Origin: Neurospora tetrasperma FGSC 2508 | Taxonomy: Eukaryota > Ascomycota > Sordariomycetes > Sordariales > Sordariaceae | Assembly: GCF_000213175.1 (NCBI RefSeq) | Contig: NW_009799099.1 | Span: 1,067,560-1,131,559 of the forward strand | Direction of reading: 5' to 3' | DNA length: 64,000 nucleotides | Shown here: positions 24,003-35,340 of the stretch, one piece after another | Numbering within the stretch: the first letter of the stretch is position 1 | How the letters are laid out: each line of letters starts with the position of its first letter | Notes under the pieces: generated by a model | Told to the model about the DNA's origin: nothing | What the model saw: only the letters and a program-made list of their open reading frames with translations | Databases searched by the model: none | Program-made: the position numbers and the translations under genes

Positions 24003-25764
24003 TCAAGCCCTCCACTCCTTATCAACCTTCTCCCACTCATCCAAGAAACCCTTGTAGAACTTGACACCAAGACCGGGGTCCAAGCTACCAGTCGTGGCAC
24101 GGATACTGTGCATGCTCAACTGGGGAATACCGACATCCGCCGCCTTGACACCCATAGCACTGCTGAGCATAGGGCCCACGGTACCACCGGACCGGCTGTC
24201 GTTGCGGATCATGTGCCTCTGGTTGACGCAGCCAGAAAGCTCGGCGACGCGGTCGAGGATGGCCATGGACACGCTATCCGTGGTCATGTGCGCCGAGGCA
24301 TCGACACAAAGGGCCACACCGACGTTCAAGCGAGGAGAGTGATCGGTCAGGTTGGTCTGGGTAAAGTTGGGGTGGGCAGCGTGGGTCACGTCCGACGAGA
24401 CGAGGAAAGAGTTGGCGTACGTCTGGCCCATGAGACCGGGGCCGAGGCCGGTGCCGCCGATGAAAGCGTTTTGGTAGAGAGTGTTTGTGTTGGCAACGAG
24501 AGCCTCGACGGTGCGCTCGATAACAATGGGGAGGAAGTTACCGCGCGCACCCTGGCGGAGGAGGGAACCAATCTCCTCGTCGTCGAAGAGCGCTACGAGC
24601 TTGATGACGCCAGAGTCCTCATCGTCACGGGCGTGGAGGAGGGCCATGAAAGCGGCCCACGAGCAGAGCTTGTCGTCGATGCGGCCGGCAAAGATGAACT
24701 CCTTGTCGATACCACCAACTTGGGCGGGCTGAGAGTCGTAGAGCTCGAGCTCCCAGTTGAGAATGTTGGTGTACTCCTCAATCTTGAGCTGGGAAGCAAT
24801 GAGCTTGACGAGCTTGGGAGGCTGGGTAGAGACGAAGGAACCCTTGGGGCCAATGGGCTTCTCGGAGGAGGCGGTGGAAGAGGAGTTAAGATCGCTGTTG
24901 TCGAGGCCAATGATGGGGGTCATCTCGGTCTCCTGGTTGTTGTGGCCCGTCATACCAATGCCGAAATGGGGAGCCAAAGTAGGGATACGAGCAACTGGAA
25001 AGTGTGTGTTAGCTTTCATCGGATGGAATTGGGTTGGGGGGAGTCAACATACTGGGCCAATCAAGCTTGACGACCTTGGTAGAGGTCTTGCCCGTCTCGG
25101 GATCCTTAACAATGACACGACCACCGATGCTCAAGTCTCTGTCCCACCATGTGCTGTTGAGAGCGCCGGCATACTGGGCAATACCGAGCTGGACATAGCC
25201 GTCGTGGCTAGGCTTGGTGCTGATAGGCTTGAGGCGGGCTGTGAGGGCGTCGATGTGACCGGCGACCATAGCAAGACCGTTGCCTGGCTTATACGCCTTG
25301 CCGACGGCCCAGGCGATGATGGAGCTGCCATTGCGAGTGGTGTAGTACTTGCCGCCGGGCTTGATCTGGCCAGACCAGGAGTCTCTGCTGTGAAGCTACA
25401 AATAACAAGGCGCTAAGTCAGTTTCGGTCCTTGTGCCTTGGTCGTGGTATTTCAACTGCGGGAGGGGGGCTGGGAAGCTGTGACGGCTTACCTCTTTGTA
25501 GCCGGCCTTGTCGAGCTTCTCCTTGAAGTAACCAACAGCGTGGAAAACTGTTGGGTTCTCGGTCATGAACTCGAGGTATGGCTTGGTGAAAGCCTCGGGC
25601 TTGATGTCCTTGGCATTGATCTGGTTGGCAGCAACAGGCTGCTGGGGCTGCTGAGGAGGAGCGTAGTATGTTTGCGAGGCCATCATAGACTGCTCGAGGG
25701 CTTGCGCTCGGAGAGACATCATGGATGTACGGGCAGCGAGATATTCGGGAGTGGCGCGGACCAT
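24003..25764 (-). CDS. M18 family metalloaminopeptidase, Ape1/Lap4-like, 535 aa
   Basis: Exons on the minus strand: 25764-25492, 25395-25053, 24994-24003 (introns 96 and 58 nt). M18 enzymes are large dodecameric zinc aminopeptidases that release N-terminal residues. Motifs in order: FHAVGYFKEKLDKAGYKEL; GHIDALTARLKP with the first zinc His; GRIDDKLCSWAA; ALFDDEEIGSLLRQGARG with the catalytic and metal-binding Glu pair; SSDVTHAAHPNF; ASAHMTTDSV with the last His; SRSGGTVGP; and PQLSMHSIRATTG near the end. The GHIDAL and LRQGARG forms are closer to yeast vacuolar Ape1 than to cytosolic aspartyl aminopeptidase, as I recall them. An N-terminal extension of about 60 residues begins with a Met/Ala/Leu-rich possible helix and then a Gln/Pro linker. 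It could be a propeptide, as in Ape1. Confidence 0.92.
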
Positions 25765-27191
25765 TTTGTATATCTGGGTGATGCGAATGGATTTGTATGT
25801 TTTTGGAGAAGAGAAAGAAGAAGATGATGGGGAGGAACAAGAGGACGAGATGATGACACGCACGAGATGGCAACAGGAATGAAGGCGGTCGGTCGGTGAA
25901 CAGCTTCCACTTACAAAGGTGTACATGTACAGTAGGTACCGGCTATAGGTTGCAGCTACAGCCTAGGTACAGCTAGGGTACAGCACAGCGAGTAGGTAGG
26001 CGGTGCCCCGGTTGCCAACAATCCGTCCAGGTGACGCGCTTATCACTGGCTAGGCGGTTCTGGGCAGCTGGAGTCAGCTACATGGTGGGCTCAGTGGGGT
26101 ATTTGATCCTACCAAATGAGCTCTCTGATAGGCCGGATTTGGCCTTTGATGTCCCCGCGGCCCCAACCCCCGGCTCCTGCCTCATGCCAGGGCAAGATCG
26201 GCGCTAAGGTACGCTGCAGTGATAAGCAGCCCTGGGTCAGAGGTCCATATAAGCCAGGTAGAGCTCTCCCAGGGGCAGCTCAGTTGTACATTTGTACATA
26301 TTGATTGACCTTCACTTTGGTGACAATGATGAAGCAGAATACTTACAAGGAAGCACTTACTAATTTTGATCCTTTTTGATCCTTCAATCATAGAGTGGAA
26401 CTGTTCGCATCCATGGCCTTTTCTAACTGTTAGTCAGCATCAATTTTGTGTACCCGACGAGTGTTTCATCAAGCCATCCGCTTGCGCCCAAAGGTTCACT
26501 CATCAATACTACATTCCTGGGATACCTCACGGAATTAGCAAACTCAGTCTCATATTCTAAGTCGGATGGATCTTGCTTACGGGAAATATCGTGCTGTCAA
26601 AAAGATCACGAGATAAACACATCAGAACTGATCGTCAGTTCAAGCATGCGAAATAGACGAGCAATCCATCAAGACTCTGAACTACCAAAGTGAGCACCCC
26701 AAACTGGTTTATGACAAGTTCCACAGTCTCGATGGTCAGGTCAGTCGGATATGGTACCCGTATCCGTGCTCTGTTCACTTGGCAGTACCAAATGTGACAT
26801 GTGCTGGATAGAGCTGAGGTTCATGCAAGTATATTATATTTGTACGACCTTGCGATAGATGTTCAAGAACACGGCTATATTTTTAAGGCAAGTGTGCAAA
26901 CAATAAAGCATGAGGTAGTCCAAGTTCTGTCCAGCACACTCTGATCCTGGCAAGACACCTTGTTTGGAAAAAGAAGTTGAATAGTGAAACCATGTTGAAA
27001 TTTGAGCACGACATTGACCGTAACACGTCCGTTAACATTCTCTTAGCGAGACGATATGTTTGAGTATCTGTCAACAGGCAAACCTGAACATGCTAAGTCC
27101 AACCCCATTCCACTTTCTGCTTATGGGGCACATTTGGTGTAGATATCGGTAAATCAGTCCTCGCAAACTGACCTATCGGCAAGTATACACA
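25765..27191. other. Intergenic region, promoter of the M18 gene
   Basis: Close to the M18 start, 25925-26001 is dense in TAGGTA/GGTACC/CTACAG words, partly palindromic. From about 26300 the region is AT-richer and shows no coding signal. Confidence 0.55.
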
Positions 27192-29177
27192 TCATCTGAA
27201 GCTCAAACTTCTCCACTCCAACTCTCCTGCCTCACGAATCTTCTCAACAGCTTCGCCATCCATCAACGCCCCGACATAGCACTGACCCAGAACCTCAAAA
27301 GATCCGTCACCGATTGGATGCTTCCTGATTACAAGCGGCATACGGCAACCGCGAATGATGGCCAAGCTGTCACCAGGTCCGATCTTATGGGTTCCTGACC
27401 CGAGATATCCTTGTTTTGTGATGAAAAATGTCTTTTCCCTTGTATACAAACCCGCACGTTGGACAAACTTGAGAACATCGTCATGCGTAGTTTCTTGCTT
27501 ATCGCAGTTCTGACTGTCCGGTCTTCGATTCTTGCACTTGACATATAGGGGCCTCTTGTCTTCAGGAAGCCCCCAGAGTCTGCAAAACTGTCTTACGTTC
27601 TCTTCGTCATATATATGTGGTTGTGGCGGCAATCGGTTAGAGCTGGGTGACTGGCGAGTTCCCAAGTGAGCTGGCCGTATCAACATATGAGCATAAAGAC
27701 GCGGCCCATGCTCCTTGCACCACTGTGCAACATCATGTAGACGGTCCATGAATCCGAAGTACGCCGTGAAACCTGCCCACAATCTTTCCATACGTTGTAG
27801 GTTGTTGATTTGGGAGTATGGATCTTTTGGGTCATCATCTGGTAGGAGACTAAATCGTTGAGCAGGCCAAACAAGGGCGGTGAAAAATTCACGAGAAAGC
27901 CACCCCGCACCCAACCCAGCTGAAAGAGGTGAATGTGGTCGGTGTTGCAATACAAGATACATCCACCGGCATAGATTTTGAACCTCTTTCAACTCATCCA
28001 TCTCACTGTGGTTGGCATCAGTGAGCTCTATGCGATCAAGCAGAAGTGTATCCGCCACAAGTACCTTGCCGTCAGGCGAAAAGGTTGCCCATGCCGTCTC
28101 TGAAGCTGAAGCATTGTACAACGTGAGAGGTCCCCACGAAGACTTCCTGTGGGCACCATGCCTCAAATCCGGAGCCCAGGATGGGAAACCTGGAAGAGGA
28201 TCTTGGGAATTATCCAGCCCACCACTAAGCGCAACCAACGACAAAGACCCTGTTAGCTCCGTAATTGCTCTTACCACATTAACATAGACTTGTGCTATGC
28301 TTGCACTGTAATCTGGGACAATGGTCAAGCCATATTTTTGGTAGATACCAAGCCAGACGTAGACTTTGTCTCTTGGATCGGTTGACTCAAACAAATGGCC
28401 TGCAAGAATCGTTCCTTCCAACCCAGTAGCTGTATCATCGCGAATATTAAGCCCTGGAAAGCTTCCCATCTCATTCTGGAGAACCTGTTTATCCTCTCGG
28501 TCGCGCTGATTGAATAAGTTCAGAAATAGCGCTAATGATGTTTTGTAGAATACGTTATCAGTTGCTTTTTTCATTGCTTCGCCATGTTCAGATTTGTCAG
28601 AGAAGCTCCGAAGCACCCTCCAACATTCTAAGGCTCGTCGTAAATCGTCCCAGGGGATCTCTTTCGTTCCGCATATAACGTTTGCACGCCTGGAGACGAT
28701 AACTTCTTGAACAACCCAGACACGGCGCCACCAGGGGCGAGAGAAGAATTTGAGAAGGGCGAGTGACCTCAAGTCGGACTTGGACAAAGCTGATGAAAGG
28801 ACACGCAGAATATAAGCGGCAGGATATTGCCTTTCCCCCGTTACTTCAAGAGATCTTCGAAGATGGACAGTAAGCTTGATGAGAACGATTGCCAAATCGG
28901 TATACTTGTCGCTTTCCCCCAGCCAGACAGTGACGAGCGAGGCATTGTGGTAGATGTCTGTCATCAGCTGAACCTGAGAAGATTTCTCGTCTTTGTCGGA
29001 CTGGTTGATGCATATTGCATCTACCCAAAGTGTTGTGGGTAGGTTGGATTTTCGTATGCGTCTAAGAGCAGCGCAAAGGTTGTGAGTCGCCTGGAAGGGA
29101 AAATCGTTGACAGCAATGGGAGAGGTAACTTTCGGATCTCCCCAGACGTATGATAAGGCGGTATAGTCCGTTTCCAT
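27192..29177 (-). CDS. HET-domain (heterokaryon incompatibility) protein, 661 aa as open, N-terminus disrupted
   Basis: This is a single open frame starting METDYTALSYVWGDP. The HET domain covers the first 150 residues or so: TALSYVWGD, NLCAALRRIR, LWVDAICINQSDKDEKSSQVQLM, IYHNASLVTVWLGES. HET proteins act in vegetative incompatibility and related cell-death responses in filamentous ascomycetes. The C-terminal region ends with GDSLAIIRGCRMPLVIR and CYVGALMDGEAV, the usual tail of this protein class. Upstream, another frame begins with an ATG at 29301 and encodes the canonical HET lead-in (YATRLDTSRKDIRLLELLPG). It then stops, while the main frame reads DPIHCRLYITQLS into the Met at 29177. The gap is too small for an intron, so a single frameshift (allele defect or sequence error) near 29215-29240 is likely. 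Use of Met 29177 would lose the first 40 or so residues. Confidence 0.85.
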   Translation of the reverse strand: METDYTALSYVWGDPKVTSPIAVNDFPFQATHNLCAALRRIRKSNLPTTLWVDAICINQSDKDEKSSQVQLMTDIYHNASLVTVWLGESDKYTDLAIVLIKLTVHLRRSLEVTGERQYPAAYILRVLSSALSKSDLRSLALLKFFSRPWWRRVWVVQEVIVSRRANVICGTKEIPWDDLRRALECWRVLRSFSDKSEHGEAMKKATDNVFYKTSLALFLNLFNQRDREDKQVLQNEMGSFPGLNIRDDTATGLEGTILAGHLFESTDPRDKVYVWLGIYQKYGLTIVPDYSASIAQVYVNVVRAITELTGSLSLVALSGGLDNSQDPLPGFPSWAPDLRHGAHRKSSWGPLTLYNASASETAWATFSPDGKVLVADTLLLDRIELTDANHSEMDELKEVQNLCRWMYLVLQHRPHSPLSAGLGAGWLSREFFTALVWPAQRFSLLPDDDPKDPYSQINNLQRMERLWAGFTAYFGFMDRLHDVAQWCKEHGPRLYAHMLIRPAHLGTRQSPSSNRLPPQPHIYDEENVRQFCRLWGLPEDKRPLYVKCKNRRPDSQNCDKQETTHDDVLKFVQRAGLYTREKTFFITKQGYLGSGTHKIGPGDSLAIIRGCRMPLVIRKHPIGDGSFEVLGQCYVGALMDGEAVEKIREAGELEWRSLSFR

Positions 29178-29301
29178 TGACAGTTGAGTTATGTACAGTC
29201 TACAATGAATGGGGTCCTGAAGACTGTTGGCCGGGAAGGAGCTCGAGTAAACGAATGTCTTTTCGGGAAGTGTCGAGACGCGTGGCGTAGATTGGGGCCA
29301 T

Positions 29302-29737
29302 GATGATGTTGAAGGGCTGCGAGTTATGACCGACGATTGCTGGACAGAGCAAAGGAATTAATGAAACAAAAGTAAATAGTGGAAATGAAGTTGCGAGTGA
29401 ACGGAAGCAAGGAGATTTTTGATGATTTGGGTTGTTGACACAACTGAAAGATACACTAAAACTTTGTTCAGTTGACAGCGGGGAGCTTCACGTCTTTGGT
29501 GGGCTGACGTGAAAAGCTGCCTCGCGACGTGCCTTACCACACGGAAGGTGCAGATAGGGTTGGATCATGGAAGGCGTCGGAACTGGCAGGCAAGAACGAG
29601 GGGGGTGGCTGAGAAGGTACCGTGGGTTGCCCAACGCCAATTTACTCCTTTCTATTGGACAGTGATGCACGTAAGAAGACATGTCTGCTTTCCATCAGGT
29701 GTACTGCTTCGTCCAATACAGCCTTCCAGACTTCAGC
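29302..29737. other. Short intergenic region
   Basis: This is the space between the HET gene start and the RAI1 stop, both on the minus strand. It should hold the HET promoter; nothing specific is seen. Confidence 0.5.
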
Positions 29738-31357
29738 CTACTCTTCGGCCCCGTTGTCTTCAGTAGGCGGCTGTGCCTGACGAAGCTCGAGCTTGATGCG
29801 CCAGTTCATGAACTCATCTGTGATGATGTCTCCGTGGCCCACCTCCTCGACTTTGAACACTTCAATTTCTGCCGACCGAGGCCTTCTCTTGATCCTCCAC
29901 ACACCCTCGTCGGTGATGGTATGGCGAAGCCCTGAGAAGAGACTGTCAGTCATAGATTCCAAAGCATAAGACGCTTTGCTGGACTTTAAGAAGACAAAGG
30001 AAATGACAAGACTCACACTCGAGGAAGCCGTTAGCAAAGTTGACGCACGTATCCCCATCCCATTTTGGCCGCCCATTCTTCTTCACCATTAGCGGTATCT
30101 CCATCGTGCGGAACTCTTTGGTCTCAACCAGCAGCCCATCCTGCGTCCGGAATCCGACAATGATCTTGGGGACGCCTAGGAGAAAGGACTGGATCCAAAA
30201 CTTCATGAGCTTACGCTCAAAGTTGTTGGCCTGGCGCTCATTCTGGATTACTGCCGACGTCTTGAGCTCCACCCAGTTGATTGGGTCGCCTTGAGTCCTT
30301 GGTTTATCGTCCCATACTAAGTAAGGAAAGACGAATGATTAGTTGGGGCTGACGAGAGGCGTTAGTATAGGTAGGGGGACAAGAGCACTAACTAGCATCA
30401 ACCTCACCACCGATACAGAGAATGGTCTTGCCAATGCCTGTACGGACTACTGAGCAGTATTGCTCCTTGTTGTTCACGACATGATCGGGACGACTTTCAA
30501 TGAAATCGCGAGAAGTCTGGCCCCATGGTCTCGGAAGTGTGCTCAGGGTCTCAAACTTGTAGCCTTGGAAGCCAGAAGGTGTCAGCTTAGCGATTCAGCA
30601 GATGTGAAAGACGTGGACAGTTATTTAGCTTACCCCAGTACTGCATCACTTCTTGCGGGATCGGCCCGTTCCATGGCCGCTCGTTTGCTCTCGACGCTTG
30701 TTTGTATGCATGGTTTTCTTCGATAAAGCTTGTCGCCGTCAGTCAAAATAGCATGGAGGCGGATATCATGTGGTCGCTTACATGCAACCCTTTTACAGCC
30801 ATGTTAGTATGACAAGGCTTCTCAAGTTAGATGGCCAAGCGGCAGGTGTGGACGAACTCTGTAAAGGGTAGCATTCATCTCAAACCCGTCATCATCAAAG
30901 GGGGCTGCCATGATCTATCACGTTGTATATGATGTTAGTGTCCGATATACGAACAACACGAAACAGCTAGTCTAAGATATACTCGCCTTTGTCATCATGC
31001 CTCTCCAAGTTACAATGTGAGCATCGATCGGTTTCGACGTCTTTTGCTCATAGTCGGCAATGGTGGTAAGGAGGCTGTCCAAATGTTCGTCTACACTGTC
31101 GTCATGTTTGATGAAGCTCTCAAAGCCCTTGGACAGGTCGACGTTGAGATCTGGTGTGTAATACCACTTCAATGACTGAGCTCCAAGATGGAACTTGTGA
31201 TCGGCATCGTATGAGAAGCACGCAAATTCCTGTTCAGATAGTTAACTTCACTGGTCTCTGGATGCCTCTTGTAGGTTGTTTCTACCTTTGGCCGTTTGAC
31301 CAGCTCACTCTTGCCCGCAAACCGTGCTACAGGCTGGATTGGGAAAGCGGCGGTCAT
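29738..31357 (-). CDS. RAI1: Decapping nuclease RAI1 (DXO/Rai1 family), 379 aa
   Basis: RAI1 partners the nuclear 5'-3' exonuclease Rat1 and removes incomplete or defective 5' caps. Eight exons on the minus strand: 31357-31286, 31229-30987, 30914-30858, 30789-30782, 30728-30634, 30563-30393, 30316-30017, 29931-29738. Their sum is 1140 nt and all phases agree. Text in order: FPIQPVARFAGKSELVKRPK, EFACFSYDADHKFHLG, VTWRGMMTK, IMAAPFDDDGFEMNATLYR, GCIFIEENHAYKQ, SVVRTGIGKTILCIGGEVDA, NWVELKTSA, KLMKFWIQSFLLGVPKIIVGFRT and DEGVWRIKR. The metal-binding acidic motifs (GEVDA, about 211-215; ELK, about 230-232) are intact. Exon 4 is only 8 nt (GGTTGCAT) and the intron after exon 2 starts with GC (AAG|GCGAGT). 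Both are needed to keep the conserved frame. The promoter is shared with SEC8. Confidence 0.93.
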
Positions 31358-31921
31358 CGTAGAAAAGAGCGGTTGTCCGGCGCTGTATAAGTGGAAGAAG
31401 GTTCTAAATCTTGTATTACAATGCCCAAGTAGAAGGACTTGACGAGTTATCATTAAGACTTGAAGGAGGATAGGTGTAGACAAAAGCCAAGATACAAACA
31501 AGGTGGAAGCATCTCGAGCTTGTAATTCCTCATGAAGGTCGCTGCCCCTGCAGTGATCCGTCGTGCGTGAGGCCCTGTGAGTGGGGTTACATACCTACCT
31601 AGTAACGGCGGGACCCTCTGTAACAACAAACAACCACTGTACATCCGTTTTAGGGGATCATGAACTTGGAGACTTCCACTTCTTGAGCAACACCAACCAA
31701 ACCACCATCATCGACCAACCTTGACACCCGAAGACTCAGGTCCTGGGTTACGACGAGTCAACGTCCACTAAGTAACACCTACAATCCATACCAACTGTAG
31801 ACCGTCCGGGCACACCAAGCAGTAGTACCATACTGTATAGGCATGCCGATAATGAAGTACCGCGCAACACGATAGCTCTCCCTCCTCGCGACACCCGGAC
31901 GCCGAGTCAAACACCACCATC
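31358..31921. promoter_or_regulatory. Head-to-head promoter region of RAI1 and SEC8
   Basis: Only 564 bp separate the two start codons. No TATA box is evident; the region close to SEC8 is C/A-rich, as in many fungal housekeeping promoters. A bidirectional promoter is likely from the layout alone. Confidence 0.45.
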
Positions 31922-34900
31922 ATGGCCGACCGATACGGCCAGCAGCCGCAATCCTATCGGGGCAACAGCGGTTTCGGAAACCTTGGCCGGCGTAACGATG
32001 ACTACGATCCCTACGGTGACGGATATCCCAGCGACCGCTATGGCACCAGCACCAACCCGGCTTCAAGACCGTCCACTGCCTCCCGAAATGCGCCCCCGCC
32101 CCGGTCTGCCCAGCGTGGCCGCACGGGTGCCGGCGATATGCAGATTCAGTCCAACGCCGAGCGCCAGATTGGAAACGTGCTGGATCTGATCAAGAGAGAA
32201 TGGCCCGCCATGGTCGAGACAGACTGCATCCCCGTCCAGCTGGCTCTACAGCTTCTCGACACCAGCTCCGTCGGCCGCGCCCACGAATACCGCAACTTCC
32301 AGCAGACACACCAGTTCCTCCAAGAGTCCCTCAAGAACATTGTCCACGACCACCACCAAGGCTTCAACAGTTCCATCGGTACATTCCACAAGATCCAAGG
32401 GAGCATACAGTCCTCCCAGAAGAAGGTGCGCGCCCTCAAGGAGTCGCTGGCAGCCTCCAAGACGGCACTCTGCACCACCAACCCCGAACTCAAACAGCTA
32501 CATGCCACGTCACGCATGTACGATGGCGTCCTACAAACACTGAACGAGCTCGATGACTTGCGCACCGTTCCAGACCAGTTGGAGGCCAGGATATCGGAGA
32601 AGCGTTTTCTGACCGCCGTCGAGGTCCTGCAGAATGCGCTACGGAAGTTGAGGAAGCCCGAGCTGGATAACATTGGTGCCCTGAGCGACCTGCGAAGCTA
32701 TCTTGCAAATCAGGAGACCGCCCTCATGGATATCCTGGTGGAAGAGCTGCACGAACATCTCTATCTGAAATCACCATACTGTCAGGAAAGGTGGCAGAAC
32801 CTGGCAAAGGTCCAGGGAATTTCTCATGAGACCTATGGAGACGCCCCAGGCGTGGCACCCTTCCACGGAATTTTGGGCACCATTGACTGGGAAAAGTCCG
32901 TGGCTGAGGATCCCCAAAAGAATCCCGAGGCGGACACGTTTTACTATGTGACTCTCCTCGTTGAAGCTCTGAACAGACTGGGAAGGCTAGAGACAGCGGT
33001 TGACATGCTCAAGCAGAGGTTACCCGTCGAGCTTTTCGCGGTCGTCAATGAGACTATCAACGATGTAGACCAGAAGCATCCGAGCTCACTACGCGGAGGC
33101 GCGTCTGGGTCTCACGGCCTTAACATTTACGGTCACCGCGAAACCCGAATGCGGGCAGACGTCATTCACGATTTGCTATCGACGCTTTACGGCAAGTTCG
33201 AGGCCATCGCTGAGGGTCATCGGGTGCTACACGAAGCCATCAAGGCCTTGATTCGTCGTGAAGGTGCCGGCAACAACAGTGTGCTGCTAGGGGGCTTCAA
33301 GGAGCTCTGGAACCTCTACCAAAACGAGATTCGGGCACTCCTACACAACTACGTCACCACCGACGCGGATGTCTATCAGTTCAGCCGTACACCCAGACCT
33401 GGTATGGGCATGAATGGCAGGGCGGATTCTGCCCGCGACAATCTCTTCAAGTTCTCCGAAGTTGATGCCAAATCGGCCGAGATGGCCTCGGAATATGAGG
33501 CCTTGGACTCCATCATCCGGGCCGCCGTACCTGGACTTACGGATAGCACCCGGCGTGACAACAAGAAGGGTTCTTTGATTATCCCGCGATCTGAGCCAGT
33601 TACCTCGAGGAAGTCGGCAGGGTACGGCTCAGGAAGCAGCCAACAAAACAGTGGCACTTACAAATCCCTGGTAGAGCCCAGCGTGTTCAACATGAGCCTG
33701 CTTCTACCACCTACTCTCATCTTCCTTCAGAGATTGAAGAGCATTGTGCCCCCTGGGTCCGATCTGGCGACCAGCACGCTGACATCGTTCCTTGACAACT
33801 TCCTCGTCAATGTCTTCCAGCCTCAACTCGACGAGACCCTTGGAAAGCTCAGCGATACTGTCTTTGGCGAGGCAGACGCCTTTCAGCAAGACTCGGACTG
33901 GGCCCAAGTTGCGAAGCGGCCAGTGTACAAGGGAACCACAGCCTTCTTCACAGTCATCACAGCCTTTTGCCGGATGCTGGGCACTATTCCCCACGACCAA
34001 GCGCTGAGTACGCTCATCATCACCCAAATGGTCCGATACTACGACCGCTGCTTCAGCTGGTACAAAGCCCTGGTCACCAAGACACAAGAAGGGGGGGACA
34101 AGCAGGTCAGGGAAAAGGAAAAGCTTCGGGCATCTGCCATTCTCGCCACCGAGCCTAGTGAAGTTCGCGAGACGATACAGAGGCTGTGGAAGTCGGAGAA
34201 CCTGGACGACCTGGAGCTTCTCTACCGTGAGGTAAACCAGCTCATCGCGTGGGCCAACGGTCGGGACCTGGACGCCAGCGACATCATTCAGGATCGCGAT
34301 ATGATCCAGTCCATGTGTCTGCTCTACACCAGTATGAAGTGGCTGTCGGTTAAGATCCACGGTCTGCGTCACATAACGCGTAACGAGACGGACTCATCCA
34401 AGTCGAGCTTCCCGACCAAGGCGGAGAAGAAGCGCTGGACGCTGCTGAACGACCCGAGCAAAGCTACCGGAGGGGAAGCACCCGTTTACCTGCCTATGAC
34501 GGAGGAGACCGTTGAGTAAGTTTACTACCCTATCCATTTTCCTTCTTCAACCCTGATAGTAAAATTTCACGCTTGCTAACCCATCCCCCCCCCTTTAGAA
34601 ACTTTGATAGTATCCTAGTATCCTACGACGAGCTCGCCTCCACCGCCCTCCTCACCCTACACCTTGAAATCCGCACTCGCATCCTGCACTCCCTCCAAAC
34701 GGCCCTGTCCCCGCTCACCACGGCCCCCTACCTGCTTGACCAAGAAGTCAACGAGCCGGACCCGGAGATCCTCTCGCTCAACTCGGAAATGGTGGCTTAC
34801 GACGAAATTCTAGTCAGATGCCTCCGCTTGCGCGAGGTCCAATTTGTCAGGAACGGCCTCGGCAAGCTGATCAACGGGTTCCTGATCAAGAACGCGCCCA

Positions 34901-35340
34901 TGACGGCGCCGATGAACGCCAAGGGGTGCGGGCGCATGCAACTCAACATTTTGGTTCTGCAGCAGAACCTCAAGAATATCGAGGAAGGAGTCGATCTCGT
35001 GCGGGCGAGTAATTACTTTGAGATGTTTGAGCGCGGGGTGGATGCCATTCTCGAGAAAGCTAGAGAGGGCGTCGCCTCTTCTGGCTCCCAGGAAGCTGGT
35101 GACGGAGGACAAAAGAGCGAAGACGCGGGAGAAGAAGGGGCGGAGACGCCCAACTCGAGAAAGTCGGCGGAAATCTTTGGGGACGATAAGGACCGGTTCA
35201 GCTACGATGAGCTCAAGGCGCTGGTGGAGCTGTGCTATAGCGAGCAGTTGGCGGATCCGGAGCGCGGCGTGGCGGCGGCGGCGAAGAGGCAGATGGCGGA
35301 TAAGTTGCTGAATTTGAGCGAGTACATGTGGCAGTCTTAG
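31922..35340 (+). CDS. SEC8: Exocyst complex component SEC8, 1111 aa
   Basis: This subunit of the octameric exocyst tethers secretory vesicles at the growing hyphal tip and septa. Exons: 31922-34515 and 34599-35340, with an 83-nt intron ending in a long C/T tract and TTTAG. The first about 75 residues are low-complexity (Tyr/Gly/Ser/Arg-rich). The Sec8 N-terminal helical domain then starts with NVLDLIKREWPAMVETDCIPVQLALQLLD and continues through QFLQESLKNIVHDHHQGFNSSIGTFHKIQ, a strong family signature. The remainder is predicted alpha-helical rods, with a charged insert (GSQEAGDGGQKSEDAGEE) about 85 residues from the C-terminus. The length matches filamentous-fungal orthologues (about 1000-1150 aa), and no part of the family core appears missing. 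Confidence 0.94.

Noticed and set aside
23832-25070. A 412-codon open frame on the plus strand opposite the M18 aminopeptidase
   Set aside because: It is a mirror of GC-rich third-position codon bias in the real minus-strand gene. It runs across that gene's exon/intron boundaries and has no motif.
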